Assembly: GCF_947490405.1 (NCBI RefSeq)
Contig: NZ_CANLGU010000001.1
Span: 434,001-498,000, forward strand
DNA length: 64,000 nucleotides
From: an uncultured Algibacter sp.
Lineage (GTDB): Bacteria > Bacteroidota > Bacteroidia > Flavobacteriales > Flavobacteriaceae
Direction: 5' to 3'
Below, piece by piece: positions 43,741 to 53,389 of this stretch. Position 1 is the stretch's first letter. Every line of letters begins with the position of its first letter. The notes beneath the pieces are model-generated. The model searched no databases. It worked only from the letters and a program-made list of their open reading frames with translations, and had not been told where the DNA came from. A program made the translations under genes and the position numbers.

Positions 43741-44943
43741 TTAGTACTCTATGTACTCTCCCGCTCCGATATTGAAGGTTAAAGAAAAACGTAGTGTATT
43801 TTCCAGAGGACTTTGTACTTTGGATGCTGAGAATAAATATGATAAATCAATATTTACCACATTAGCTTTGAATCCAGCTCCTAGGGCTAAAAACTTTCTA
43901 GCACCTTTATCTTCACTTTCGTTAAAATAACCAGCTCTGAACGCAAAAGAATCCTGATATAAATATTCTGCACCCAAAGCCCAAGTGAACTCTTTAAGTT
44001 CTTCACTAAATCCATCTGGCGCATCTCCAAACGACTGAAACATACCTGATAAAAAACTTACATCTGGGTCTTTACCTTCTACAATAATTGTTGGTTCATC
44101 ACTATCTTGATTTTCATCACCGTTAGTATCAACATAACCTAAAACTGGTGGTGTTGGCACTAACAATTTTGACACCTCAGCGGTAACTGCTATTTTATTA
44201 TAGTCATCAAATATAAAATCGAATCCTGCACCTAATCTTAGGTTAGTTGGTTGAAAATTTTCTTGTCCACCTTCATCATATTTAAACTTAGGCCCTATAT
44301 TTTGAATTGCAAAACCTGCTCTCCAACGTCCATTAAAATCGGCATACGCCTCTTCTTCACTCTGGTAATAACCTGAAATATCCACTCCAAAAGTACTAGC
44401 TGGTGTTGCATCGCCATCTACACCATCTAATCTTAAATCTGAACGTAAAAAACGCATAGCAACAGACATAGCAAATTGATCTGATAATCGAAGTGCATAG
44501 GATGCATCAATAGTTAATTCATTTGGACGTTGAATTAATGCCTCTGAAAATTCATCATTAACAAACTCAATATCTCCTAACGAAAAATATTTTAGACTAG
44601 CCGCAAACGCGCTTCTATCATCAATTCTGTTAAAATAAGTTACATTTCCTAAAAATATATCATTTACTAATTTACTGAGGTATGGTGTATAACTAACTCC
44701 TATACCTGACTTGGTTTCAGAAAATGCGTATTTAGATGAGTTCCATTGTTGCGAAAAAGCATCAACAGAAGTAGCAACACCCATATCTCCCATTGCTGCT
44801 GCACGAGCATCAGGAGCGATTAATAAAAAAGGGACTCCTGTTGTTATAACTCTTCTATCTTGATTAGGAAAAATAATAGTTTCTTGTGCATTTATTTTAA
44901 AAATAAATGCAAAGGCTATTAGTAGCAATATTCGATTCTTCAT
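43741..44943 (-). CDS. porV: T9SS outer-membrane protein PorV (LptO)
   Basis: PorV is an outer-membrane barrel that shuttles T9SS cargo from the translocon to the PorU attachment complex. The 400-aa form starting at 44943 has a good signal peptide (MKNRILLLIAFAFIFKINAQ). The ATG at 44964 would add seven residues before it. The PFLLIAPDARAAAMGDMGVATS stretch is a PorV hallmark, and the rest shows alternating beta-barrel strands. It lies 96 bases downstream of porU on the same strand, as in other flavobacteria. Confidence 0.94.
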   Translation of the reverse strand: MKNRILLLIAFAFIFKINAQETIIFPNQDRRVITTGVPFLLIAPDARAAAMGDMGVATSVDAFSQQWNSSKYAFSETKSGIGVSYTPYLSKLVNDIFLGNVTYFNRIDDRSAFAASLKYFSLGDIEFVNDEFSEALIQRPNELTIDASYALRLSDQFAMSVAMRFLRSDLRLDGVDGDATPASTFGVDISGYYQSEEEAYADFNGRWRAGFAIQNIGPKFKYDEGGQENFQPTNLRLGAGFDFIFDDYNKIAVTAEVSKLLVPTPPVLGYVDTNGDENQDSDEPTIIVEGKDPDVSFLSGMFQSFGDAPDGFSEELKEFTWALGAEYLYQDSFAFRAGYFNESEDKGARKFLALGAGFKANVVNIDLSYLFSASKVQSPLENTLRFSLTFNIGAGEYIEY

Positions 44944-45039
44944 GAATTCAATTTTAATTAGCAAATATAAATTTTATTTTTAGAATTGTTTTTTAATTCT
45001 TAAACATGTTATTTTTTTCGATTAGAAACATTTAGACTC

Positions 45040-48000
45040 TTAAAGTATGACAAGTTTTTCTATTTTCTCTACAGTTTTATTTAATAAATTTGAATGTACT
45101 TTTAACTTATAAACATAGACACCTTTACCTATTTTATCTCCAAAATCATCTCGTCCATCCCAAACTATGTCTCTAGATAATGAACTTGTTGATTTTACAC
45201 CTCCAGAAGTTTGTCCATTCAAGGTTCTAACCAGTTTCCCAGAAACCGTGAATATCTGTATTGAAACGTCTAAAGGTTCCGAACTATTGTGATTAAACCA
45301 AAATTCTGTATAATTTACAAATGGATTTGGATAATTAAGAACATTATTAACTACCAAAGTTTGATCTTTATCGAAAACAACAAATTGTATTTCTGAAATA
45401 GATGAATTATTATAAACATCCCAAGCTTTGACTGTTAAAGTATGTAAACCAGAATCCAAGTCTCTAAAAGGAAAACTCACTGTACCTTTTGTATAATCAT
45501 CAACTTCAGTTTGGTAGTAATCATTTAAAACAATTGGGTTAGTTTCATCACCATCAATAATAGCAACAATATCATGCCCTATGCCACTTGCTGTGTTTAT
45601 ACCATTGACATCTTCCATTTTTGCTAGTAGAGTGGGAGATTCATTGGTAATACCTCCTGTAACAAAATTTTCATCGTTCATAAATAATGAAATAATAGGG
45701 CCTGTATTATCTTCTGGGGCATTTTCATTTAAACCTCCTATTCTTACTGAACTAATGTTTGCACCAGCCTGATTTTCTGTTAAATCTTGATTTTTTGAAT
45801 AGAAACTAACTTTGCCCAACCCAACTGGAATTCCAATATCTTTTGGCACAACAAAATCAAACTCAAAACGTCCATTTACAACTGAGGCTTGTCCCCTAAA
45901 AATAATTTCACCAAGGGTTGTGAAATCCAATTTAATAACTTGTCCACTTTGACTTATACCATCGTTAGCTAAAGTTTGTCTGTTTATCGCTTTATCATAA
46001 ATGGTAGCAGATAAAGTTCCTGTATAATTATTTAAAAGATTACCTGATAAATCTGTTACCTCTCCCGCCATTTTAATATAACTCAAAGCCTTCAAAGTAT
46101 CTGTGGCCTGAGAAATAGGCACATCATTTATCTCTGTCAATCTAACACTAGGTTTTGAAAATGCTAGTTTCATAGCAGGATCCCCAATAAAAAACACTAG
46201 GTTTTTTTGACTACTTCCTGAAATAGAAGGATCATTCTTAGCTAGTCTTAATGCTTCAGAGACAGTTGGATATTCATTATCTGCAAAGTCATCATTATCA
46301 CTGTATGAAAATAAATATTGTCCTAATTCTTTATTAAAAATAATTCCAAAATTCACAAAAACCTGTCTAGTAGTCGTTATTAAACCAACCGCACCTGTAT
46401 CTTTATTCCAAAAGGTAAACTCTCCTGCTGTTTCTCTGAAGGGATTATCAAACCTTGTAAACTCACACGTAACGGTAACAAAACAGTTTAATCTACAAAA
46501 ATTACGAAATCCAGTAATATCTGGTTTTAGCAAAATACGTTCTTCTGCTAAACCTTCCTCTCCACCGTGTCCAAAATAGTTAACCACCAAAGCCCCATTA
46601 TCTATAGCATTAGCAATTTCTATATTAACTTCTGGATACCTATCTCCTCCAGCAGAAGACTCTTGTTGAAATGCATCTGAATGAATTTTTATAACATTAA
46701 GAAAAGGTTTTTCTTGAGACACAACATCACCTATTTGATCAGTAGTAGATTGCAAAAGATCTTTAATACCGTCATCATTATCATCTGAGACAAAAACAAC
46801 ACTATTTCTCCAACTACCAAACGCTTCTTTTACATAGTAAGATTCTATTTTATCTACCATTTCTTTGGCTCTTTGAGGCGTATCTGCTAAAATTCTACCT
46901 ACAGCAATGTCTAATTTATCACTTGTATTCATTCTACCTTCATTTTCATCCATCATACCGTAAAAATCATCAGACACAAATGATACTGCCAAACTAAAAC
47001 TATTATATGAATACCAAGAAGGAACTATATTCGTATTATTTGGCGTCCTGTTTTTATAATCAAAAGAACCATCACCAAATAAGCACAAGTACTTTAATCT
47101 TCTATCTGGCACACTAGCATTATCATAAATGTATTTTACTAAATTTCTAATTGCCCCAATATCTTGATTTCCTGAACTAAACTCATTATAAATCTCATCC
47201 AAACCTACAACCTTAACATTCAATCCGTATTGATTTCTATTAAGTTGGGCTAAACGTTCTGCATCCGAAAACATATTATTTGGGGTTACAATAAGGTAAT
47301 CAATATCTTGAAACGCACCTTGACTGTTTTGAAAAATAGACCCTTTAATATTTTGATTGTTTACTTGTGTTTTTGAGTCAAACTTCGGGCTAAAATAATC
47401 GGATGGAGAAACTGCCACATAGCTTTTTTGAACACCCAATAAGGATGTAAAACTTAAATTTGAAGATGCATCTGTATTAGTATAATTTGACACATTATAT
47501 ATATCAGTAACATCCCATATTTCTGAAAGTCCTGATGCATTTTCGATATTATATTGACCTATCCCAGAAACTGAAACAACATCTCTATTCTTAAAAAGAA
47601 ACTGTTTATTATTAAAAATTAATTCACGTCTTGCTTCAATAGCTATATAATCCAGATAACCTGCGGTACTTGGGTTTCCATTATTATCAAAATCTAAACC
47701 TATTTTTATATTTGAAGAAGTAACATTAACTGCTCCATTATAATCCCTCCCATTTGCTAAAGTAGGACGTGTAACCCCCGTTATAAATAATGATGATACC
47801 TCAGCTCCATTAACTTTTATACTCATACTACTATCATTTTGAGAGGCCGTAGCTACTAAAACTGAAAGTTGAATTGGCACTGTTGTTACCAAGTTTGGAA
47901 AATCAAACTCAAATTCCTTAGAACTTTCTATGTCAAACTTATTTCCAAACCAACGCCGTCCCAAAGAAATAAGGTTATAAATATCTTTTTCATAAAACTT

Positions 48001-48921
48001 ATAATCATCAAAAGTATTAATTACCATATCAACTGTTCCTGTAGGCTGATTAAATTCTTGTATGCGTTTACCATTTCCAGGACTAACGTTTATATAGTAG
48101 TATGTTTTATCTGTGTAGCAATTAATATGGGTTCTACTCTCTACATTAAACTCTTTTGGACCTTGGGCGTAAAACAAAATATAGTCGTTATTATCAAATG
48201 AACCATCTTCTTCACCAATAAATTTTATAGCATTTTCTGGTACATCTAAAGGATAGGGTTCTGAATTTAAATAAGGAATCATTCTACCTCCATGTCCAAA
48301 CAACTTAATAGTTCTTGGGTCCACACTATTTACTTTCACTCCTAAACGTTGCAGAAAACTCTTGGACAGTTTAAAAACACCTGTTGTATCCACATAAAAC
48401 CTATACCATTCACCAGAACTTAAAACGGAGTTAGAAATAACCCTAGTTCCTCTATTTTTATTAAGCAATGTGGATTTACTAATTACACTATTATTATAAT
48501 TAATTTGGAATGAAGTTACTTTTTTGTAGTTACCACTCTCATCCTTTATAATAGGAGAGCACTTAAAAAAAGCATATATTTTATTTCTATCTATTGAATT
48601 TTCTAGACTATATACTAATTTACTTGGAATTAAGCTAAGATCTAAATCTCTTAAATCCGACTTAGAAATGGATTGAAATGAAACATTACTTACTGTAATT
48701 GAGGATTCATCAACTAAAGTTTGGGTTTTCCACTGATCAACGAATAAAATACCTTCTGTACCATCATAGCTAAAATATTCCTTATTAAATGATGGTACTT
48801 CATAAGAAAAACCAGCTCCAGATAATGTTTGTGGTTTATCCCAAGTTATGCTATATCGCTTTTGTTGCGCAAACAATCCTGTTGAAAACATCAACAGTAA
48901 TAATAAAATCTTCTTTTTCAT
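45040..48921 (-). CDS. porU: T9SS C-terminal signal peptidase/sortase PorU
   Basis: PorU removes the T9SS sorting domain and joins cargo to anionic LPS or another anchor on the cell surface. The 1293-aa protein has a signal peptide (ending LFAQQ) and a gingipain-like C25 domain with catalytic His785 (FGHGG) and Cys819 (VTCEF). A sorting-domain-like region begins near NVLNYPNPF and ends with a Lys-rich tail. The family keeps this domain uncleaved. It lies divergent from gldJ across a 261-base regulatory region, with porV downstream. Confidence 0.96.
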   Translation of the reverse strand: MKKKILLLLLMFSTGLFAQQKRYSITWDKPQTLSGAGFSYEVPSFNKEYFSYDGTEGILFVDQWKTQTLVDESSITVSNVSFQSISKSDLRDLDLSLIPSKLVYSLENSIDRNKIYAFFKCSPIIKDESGNYKKVTSFQINYNNSVISKSTLLNKNRGTRVISNSVLSSGEWYRFYVDTTGVFKLSKSFLQRLGVKVNSVDPRTIKLFGHGGRMIPYLNSEPYPLDVPENAIKFIGEEDGSFDNNDYILFYAQGPKEFNVESRTHINCYTDKTYYYINVSPGNGKRIQEFNQPTGTVDMVINTFDDYKFYEKDIYNLISLGRRWFGNKFDIESSKEFEFDFPNLVTTVPIQLSVLVATASQNDSSMSIKVNGAEVSSLFITGVTRPTLANGRDYNGAVNVTSSNIKIGLDFDNNGNPSTAGYLDYIAIEARRELIFNNKQFLFKNRDVVSVSGIGQYNIENASGLSEIWDVTDIYNVSNYTNTDASSNLSFTSLLGVQKSYVAVSPSDYFSPKFDSKTQVNNQNIKGSIFQNSQGAFQDIDYLIVTPNNMFSDAERLAQLNRNQYGLNVKVVGLDEIYNEFSSGNQDIGAIRNLVKYIYDNASVPDRRLKYLCLFGDGSFDYKNRTPNNTNIVPSWYSYNSFSLAVSFVSDDFYGMMDENEGRMNTSDKLDIAVGRILADTPQRAKEMVDKIESYYVKEAFGSWRNSVVFVSDDNDDGIKDLLQSTTDQIGDVVSQEKPFLNVIKIHSDAFQQESSAGGDRYPEVNIEIANAIDNGALVVNYFGHGGEEGLAEERILLKPDITGFRNFCRLNCFVTVTCEFTRFDNPFRETAGEFTFWNKDTGAVGLITTTRQVFVNFGIIFNKELGQYLFSYSDNDDFADNEYPTVSEALRLAKNDPSISGSSQKNLVFFIGDPAMKLAFSKPSVRLTEINDVPISQATDTLKALSYIKMAGEVTDLSGNLLNNYTGTLSATIYDKAINRQTLANDGISQSGQVIKLDFTTLGEIIFRGQASVVNGRFEFDFVVPKDIGIPVGLGKVSFYSKNQDLTENQAGANISSVRIGGLNENAPEDNTGPIISLFMNDENFVTGGITNESPTLLAKMEDVNGINTASGIGHDIVAIIDGDETNPIVLNDYYQTEVDDYTKGTVSFPFRDLDSGLHTLTVKAWDVYNNSSISEIQFVVFDKDQTLVVNNVLNYPNPFVNYTEFWFNHNSSEPLDVSIQIFTVSGKLVRTLNGQTSGGVKSTSSLSRDIVWDGRDDFGDKIGKGVYVYKLKVHSNLLNKTVEKIEKLVIL

Positions 48922-49038
48922 TGCTTAAATAACGTTGTTAATGCATTGTTATTATTAAAAAAACAACAATTTTAAAAACAGTTTCAAAAATACAATAATA
49001 AATTAGTAAAACACACGTTAATACAACACAAAACTATG

Positions 49039-49113
49039 GTTTAAATCATCAAAATCATCGTTGAAATACACAAAATATAGGTTGAAATACACTATTTTTT
49101 GGTTAAAATGTAA
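49039..49113. promoter_or_regulatory. Four phased 21-bp direct repeats upstream of gldJ
   Basis: Copies begin at 49039 (GTTTAAATCATC), 49060 and 49081 (both GTTGAAATACAC) and 49102 (GTTAAAATGTAA), each exactly 21 bases apart. A weaker fifth match may begin near 49017. The array ends about 8 bases before the -33 TTG of the predicted gldJ promoter and lies between gldJ and porU. Two-turn spacing puts all copies on one face of the helix, as for an activator binding as a tandem array. Confidence 0.6.
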
Positions 49114-49121
49114 AAAACAGC

Positions 49122-49150
49122 TTGCGTTATTGGGTTTAATTCTTATATTG
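49122..49150 (+). promoter_or_regulatory. Probable gldJ promoter
   Basis: TTG (49122-49124), a 19-base spacer and TATATTG (49144-49150), one base short of TAnnTTTG, lie 33 bases before the ATG at 49183. Confidence 0.48.
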
Positions 49151-49182
49151 CAGCTCCAAAATTAATTAGCTTACTTAAAAGT

Positions 49183-50877
49183 ATGGATATGAAAAAAGTA
49201 GTAGCATTCAAGGTTTTATTAGTTTTAGCACTTATCGTGTCTTCTACTAGTTGTAAAAAATCTTCGAGTTCAAAAAATAGCTCCAGAGCTACTGGATGGA
49301 ACATCAACGATAGAAATGGCGGTTTCCAGTATAATAGTGATTTTAAAGAACAAGAAACAGCTCCAGGATTAGTTTTCATAGAAGGTGGTACATTTACTAA
49401 AGGACGTGTACAAGATGATGTGATGCACGATTGGAATAATAGTCCAAATCAACAACATGTGCAATCTTTTTACATGGATGAAACTGAGGTTACCAATGCT
49501 ATGTATATGGAGTACCTAGATTGGATCAAACGTGTTTACCCACCATCTGACGAAAGTTTCAGAGCTATATATCATGGTGCTTTACCAGATACATTAGTAT
49601 GGAGAAATCGTTTAGGTTTTAACGAAGTAATGACTGAAAACTACCTACGTCATCCAGCCTATGGAGAATATCCTGTTGTAGGTGTAAGTTGGATTCAAGC
49701 CGTTGAATTTGCCAATTGGCGTTCAGATCGTGTTAATGAATTTAATTTAGAAAAAGCTGGTTACTTAAAACGTGATGCAAAAGTTCTTGATGTAAACGCT
49801 GACCAAACTTTCAACACCGACACTTATATAAATGCTCCTACACTAACCTACGGTGGAAATGAAGAAATTATAAACGGAGATGGACGTAGAAAAAGAAGTA
49901 CACAAGTAGATGCTGACGGAAATGAAACAGGGATTTATGCAACTAGAGCGACTGGTATTATCTCACCAAAATACAGACTACCAACCGAAACTGAGTGGGA
50001 ATATGCTGCTTTAGGCTTAAGTGAATTGAGAAGTTTTAATTTATATCGTGGCAGAAAAAAATACCCATGGGATGGACAATATACGCGTTCTGGAAAACGT
50101 AAAATACGTGGTGATCAATTAGCTAACTTCAAGCAAGGTAAAGGTGATTACGGTGGTATTGCTGGCTGGTCTGATGACGGAGCAGATATTACCAACGCTG
50201 TAAAATCTTATGACCCAAATGACTTTGGATTATATGATATGGCAGGAAATGTTGCTGAATGGGTAGCTGATGTTTACCGACCTATAGTTGATGATGAGTT
50301 CAACGATTTCAATTATTACCGCGGTAACGTCTACACTAAAAATGCGTTAAATGAAGATGGTACTGTTAAAGTTGTAACATCTGATGATATTGTATATGAC
50401 ACCTTATCAAATGGAAAAGTAGTTGCTAGAAATTTACCTGGTGAAATTTTACAAGTTCCTGTTGATGAAAACGAGACCTATTTACGTACAAACTTTGATA
50501 GAAGTAATCAAATAAACTTTAGAGATGGAGACAAACGTTCTTCTCGTTACTTTGAGAGCTTTAATGATGATGAAGAAGAAGTTTCTGGTGAATCTTCAGA
50601 AACAAGAAAAATGTATAACTCGCCTAAGCACAATATTACAAGAGACTCATTAGGAAATATTATTAGAGAGTACGACAAAGGTAACAACAGAACCTCTTTA
50701 ATAAACGATGAAGTAAGGGTTTATAAAGGTGGATCTTGGAAAGATCGAGAATACTGGTTAGACCCAGCACAAAGACGTTACTTCCCGCAAGATATGGCTA
50801 CAGACTATATTGGGTTTAGATGCGCAATGTCCAGAGTAGGTTCTAAAAGTAAAGGGAAACAGAAAAAGAAAAACTAA
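49183..50877 (+). CDS. gldJ: Gliding motility lipoprotein GldJ
   Basis: GldJ is an outer-membrane lipoprotein needed for gliding and T9SS function. The 564-aa precursor has lipobox SSTSC (Cys near residue 24) and a formylglycine-generating-enzyme-like domain with FIEGGTFTKG, MDETEVTNAMYMEYL, VVGVSWIQAVEFANWRS and LYDMAGNVAEWVADVY. A second in-frame ATG is at 49189. It is divergent from porU and followed by a terminator and murF, an order conserved in flavobacteria. Confidence 0.95.
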   Translation: MDMKKVVAFKVLLVLALIVSSTSCKKSSSSKNSSRATGWNINDRNGGFQYNSDFKEQETAPGLVFIEGGTFTKGRVQDDVMHDWNNSPNQQHVQSFYMDETEVTNAMYMEYLDWIKRVYPPSDESFRAIYHGALPDTLVWRNRLGFNEVMTENYLRHPAYGEYPVVGVSWIQAVEFANWRSDRVNEFNLEKAGYLKRDAKVLDVNADQTFNTDTYINAPTLTYGGNEEIINGDGRRKRSTQVDADGNETGIYATRATGIISPKYRLPTETEWEYAALGLSELRSFNLYRGRKKYPWDGQYTRSGKRKIRGDQLANFKQGKGDYGGIAGWSDDGADITNAVKSYDPNDFGLYDMAGNVAEWVADVYRPIVDDEFNDFNYYRGNVYTKNALNEDGTVKVVTSDDIVYDTLSNGKVVARNLPGEILQVPVDENETYLRTNFDRSNQINFRDGDKRSSRYFESFNDDEEEVSGESSETRKMYNSPKHNITRDSLGNIIREYDKGNNRTSLINDEVRVYKGGSWKDREYWLDPAQRRYFPQDMATDYIGFRCAMSRVGSKSKGKQKKKN

Positions 50878-50897
50878 TATAATTTCTTAAAATATAT

Positions 50898-50927
50898 AAA
50901 AGGTTCTAATAATTATTAGGACCTTTT
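50898..50927 (+). terminator. Terminator after gldJ
   Basis: AAAAGGT pairs with ACCTTTT around an inner CTAATAATTATTAG stem with one T-G wobble, followed by a T-run. It starts 21 bases after the gldJ stop. Confidence 0.82.
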
Positions 50928-50961
50928 TTTATACATTTAATTTTATTAAAAAATTTAATTT

Positions 50962-52242
50962 TTGAAAACAGAAGCACTCCATAAACTCTTTTTAGAATGT
51001 CATTCAGTATCCACAGATACACGAAAAATAAAAAAAGGCGACATATTTTTCGCTTTGAAGGGAGATAACTTTAATGGTAATGAATATGCTGAAACCGCAC
51101 TACAAAATGGTGCAAAATTCGCCGTAATAGATGAAGCTGAATTTCTCACCTCCTCGAAAACAATATTAGTAGACAATGTCTTAGAAACACTTCAAAAACT
51201 CGCCACTTTCCATAGGAATCACATTAACAAACCAATAATAGCCTTAACAGGTAGTAATGGAAAAACAACAACTAAGGAATTAATAAACGCTGTTCTTTCT
51301 AAAAAATATATTACAACTGCTACAAAAGGCAACTTAAATAATCACATTGGAGTTCCGCTAACACTGTTATGCCTAACAGAAGAAACCGAAATTGGTATTG
51401 TAGAAATGGGAGCAAATCATCAAAAGGAAATTGAGTTTCTTTGTGAAATTGCTCAACCTGATTATGGCTACATTACAAACTTTGGAAAAGCACATTTAGA
51501 GGGTTTTGGCGGTGTTGAAGGCGTAATTAAGGGCAAAAGCGAAATGTATGATTACCTAATTTTGACTAACAAACACATTTTTGTAAACGCTAATGATCCT
51601 ATTCAAGTAGAAAAAACCAAAAACACGAATACATTTACTTTCGGAAATCAAATAGAAGAGACGAATGTTTCGATTAGTTTTATTGAAGCACAACCTTTTG
51701 TTAAGTGTAATTATCAAAACATAGAAATACAAAGTCAACTAATAGGTGATTATAACTTTAATAATATTGCAATAGCTATAACCATAGGAAACTATTTTAA
51801 GGTTGATGATTCTAAAATAAAAAATGCCATTGAGAGTTACGTACCAACCAATAATCGCTCTCAAATTATAAAACAGGGTTCTAATAAAATAATTCTTGAT
51901 GCATATAACGCAAACCCAACTAGCATGCGAGCTGCTTTGTTGAATTTTGAAAAGCAGGATGGTTATAAAGTAGCTATTTTAGGCGACATGTTTGAACTAG
52001 GTGAAGACTCTAAATTTGAACATCAAAATATTACTAATTTGACTCTATCTCTTAATATCGATGAAATCATTCTAATTGGAGAAAATTTTTTTGAATCTGA
52101 AATAAATTCCAAACAAAAAAATCAATACAAATCTTTTGAAGCGCTTAAGAATAGTTTCGACTTTTCGAAAATAAAAAGCAGTACTCTATTAATTAAGGGA
52201 TCCAGAGGAATGGCACTTGAACGCATTTTAGATTTTATCTAA
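50962..52242 (+). CDS. murF: UDP-N-acetylmuramoyl-tripeptide:D-alanyl-D-alanine ligase (TTG start)
   Basis: MurF adds D-Ala-D-Ala to UDP-MurNAc-tripeptide in the cytoplasm. The 426-aa Mur ligase has an N-terminal substrate domain (STDTRKIKKGDIFFALKGDNFNGN), the ATP motif TGSNGKTTTKE, a central EMGANH and DAYNANPTSM. The start must be TTG at 50962: an in-frame TAA lies at 50956-50958 and the conserved N-terminus begins immediately. Confidence 0.95.
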   Translation: MKTEALHKLFLECHSVSTDTRKIKKGDIFFALKGDNFNGNEYAETALQNGAKFAVIDEAEFLTSSKTILVDNVLETLQKLATFHRNHINKPIIALTGSNGKTTTKELINAVLSKKYITTATKGNLNNHIGVPLTLLCLTEETEIGIVEMGANHQKEIEFLCEIAQPDYGYITNFGKAHLEGFGGVEGVIKGKSEMYDYLILTNKHIFVNANDPIQVEKTKNTNTFTFGNQIEETNVSISFIEAQPFVKCNYQNIEIQSQLIGDYNFNNIAIAITIGNYFKVDDSKIKNAIESYVPTNNRSQIIKQGSNKIILDAYNANPTSMRAALLNFEKQDGYKVAILGDMFELGEDSKFEHQNITNLTLSLNIDEIILIGENFFESEINSKQKNQYKSFEALKNSFDFSKIKSSTLLIKGSRGMALERILDFI

Positions 52243-52253
52243 AATACACTCAT

Positions 52254-52286
52254 AAAAAAAGTGCCAGCTTAAACAAACCGACACTT
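52254..52286 (-). terminator. Terminator of the PAS-LuxR gene (minus strand)
   Basis: Read on the minus strand, AAGTGTCGGTTT pairs with AAGCTGGCACTT as a 12-bp stem using three G-U pairs around a 4-base loop, followed by a U-run. On the plus strand the same positions give A-C mismatches, so the signal acts for the minus-strand gene and not for murF. Confidence 0.72.
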
Positions 52287-52384
52287 CATTTTAATATAAT
52301 TCTCCCTAAGAACTAATTAATAGCACTGTAAAGGTGCGTAATTAATTCCATATACACAATACTCAAATTGAGTATTAAACACTC

Positions 52385-53155
52385 TTAAATGAGATTTTTA
52401 TTCATTTTAAGCATTCCAATAAGCTCCCCTGTTGAAGATATGCTTAATTTTTTAAGAATATTCCTTCTATGCGTATCTACTGTATTTGTTGATATACCAA
52501 GCCTTTCCGCAATCTCTTTACTAGAATGATTCAACACTAAAAGCCTAATTACATCACGCTCTCTATTACTTATACCACTTGAAAGTAATTTTTGCGAAAA
52601 ATTATTAAAATAAACGGTTTCATATTCATTTTTAGCGTTTAGTAATTTTGCAGAGGCACAAATTTGCATTTCTATATTAGCAGACATTACCGTATAATGT
52701 GCTAAACCTATAATAGGTTTATCTTCACTATCAAACTCCAAAGGTGTGGTATTCTGAACGACATTAACATATTCATCCTTTCCGTTTTTCAATCGATAAT
52801 TCCAAGTATAACTCATTCTATCTCTATCTTTTATAGAAATTTCTCTTAAAGTAAAATCCATGAGTTCATTCAACGCTTTTAACCATATGTCCAAATCATC
52901 TGGGTGCATTCTACTCCACAGAAAACGCATGCCTTTATTTTCAAATTCTTGTTTGTCTAGACTGAGGCAAGCAGTCATATTTTTACTTACATGTTCAAAA
53001 GACAGTTCTTGTGTATTTGTAATACAAAAAAATGTAGAACTGTAAGGTAAATAACTGTCTAGCTCTATTATTTTTTCAATGTGCTTTTCTAAGGAAGGAT
53101 TGTCGTGAGATTTAAATATTTCTTTGTAAGCTTCTTTAATGGAGCTATTGGTCAT
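52385..53155 (-). CDS. PAS-LuxR transcriptional regulator
   Basis: This 256-aa protein has a PAS-like region (about 60-165, including HPDDLDIWLKAL and YTWNYRLKNGKDEYV) and a C-terminal LuxR-type helix-turn-helix (about 190-250) with SNRERDVIRLL and ISTNTVDTHRRNILKKL. It lacks a receiver domain, so it probably senses a small molecule through PAS. Targets are unknown. It lies downstream of the tRNA-Val terminator and is not cotranscribed with it. Confidence 0.88.
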   Translation of the reverse strand: MTNSSIKEAYKEIFKSHDNPSLEKHIEKIIELDSYLPYSSTFFCITNTQELSFEHVSKNMTACLSLDKQEFENKGMRFLWSRMHPDDLDIWLKALNELMDFTLREISIKDRDRMSYTWNYRLKNGKDEYVNVVQNTTPLEFDSEDKPIIGLAHYTVMSANIEMQICASAKLLNAKNEYETVYFNNFSQKLLSSGISNRERDVIRLLVLNHSSKEIAERLGISTNTVDTHRRNILKKLSISSTGELIGMLKMNKNLI

Positions 53156-53220
53156 AGATGAGAGATTTTATTAAAAATAGCAAAAAAAGTTGAAAAGAAG
53201 TCATTAAACTACTTGCATAA

Positions 53221-53250
53221 AAAAATCCTGATAATACTATCAGGATTTTT
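53221..53250 (-). terminator. Terminator after tRNA-Val
   Basis: A perfect 13-bp stem (core ATCCTGATA/TATCAGGAT) closes a 4-base loop ATAC, with A- and T-runs at its feet. It begins 3 bases beyond the tRNA on the minus strand. Confidence 0.92.
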
Positions 53251-53253
53251 TGT

Positions 53254-53327
53254 GGGCGCGAAGGGATTCGAACCCCTGACCCCTTGGGTGTAAACCAAGT
53301 GCTCTGAACCAACTGAGCTACGCGCCC
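53254..53327 (-). tRNA. tRNA-Val (anticodon UAC)
   Basis: This 74-base cloverleaf on the minus strand has a 7-bp acceptor stem (GGGCGCG/CGCGCCC) and a D-arm with AGCTCAGTTGGT. The anticodon stem is CTTGG/CCAAG with loop TTTACAC, giving anticodon UAC, and the T-arm carries GGTTCGAATCC. CCA is not encoded. A terminator follows at once. Confidence 0.97.
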
Positions 53328-53389
53328 TCTAAATTGGACTGCAAATATAACCTAGTTTTTAATATTGCAAAAACTTTTTCAATAAAAAT

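Noticed and set aside
52358-52376. Palindrome AATACTCAA-A-TTGAGTATT after the PAS-LuxR gene
   Set aside because: No U-tract on either strand and a better terminator lies beyond it; function not supportable.
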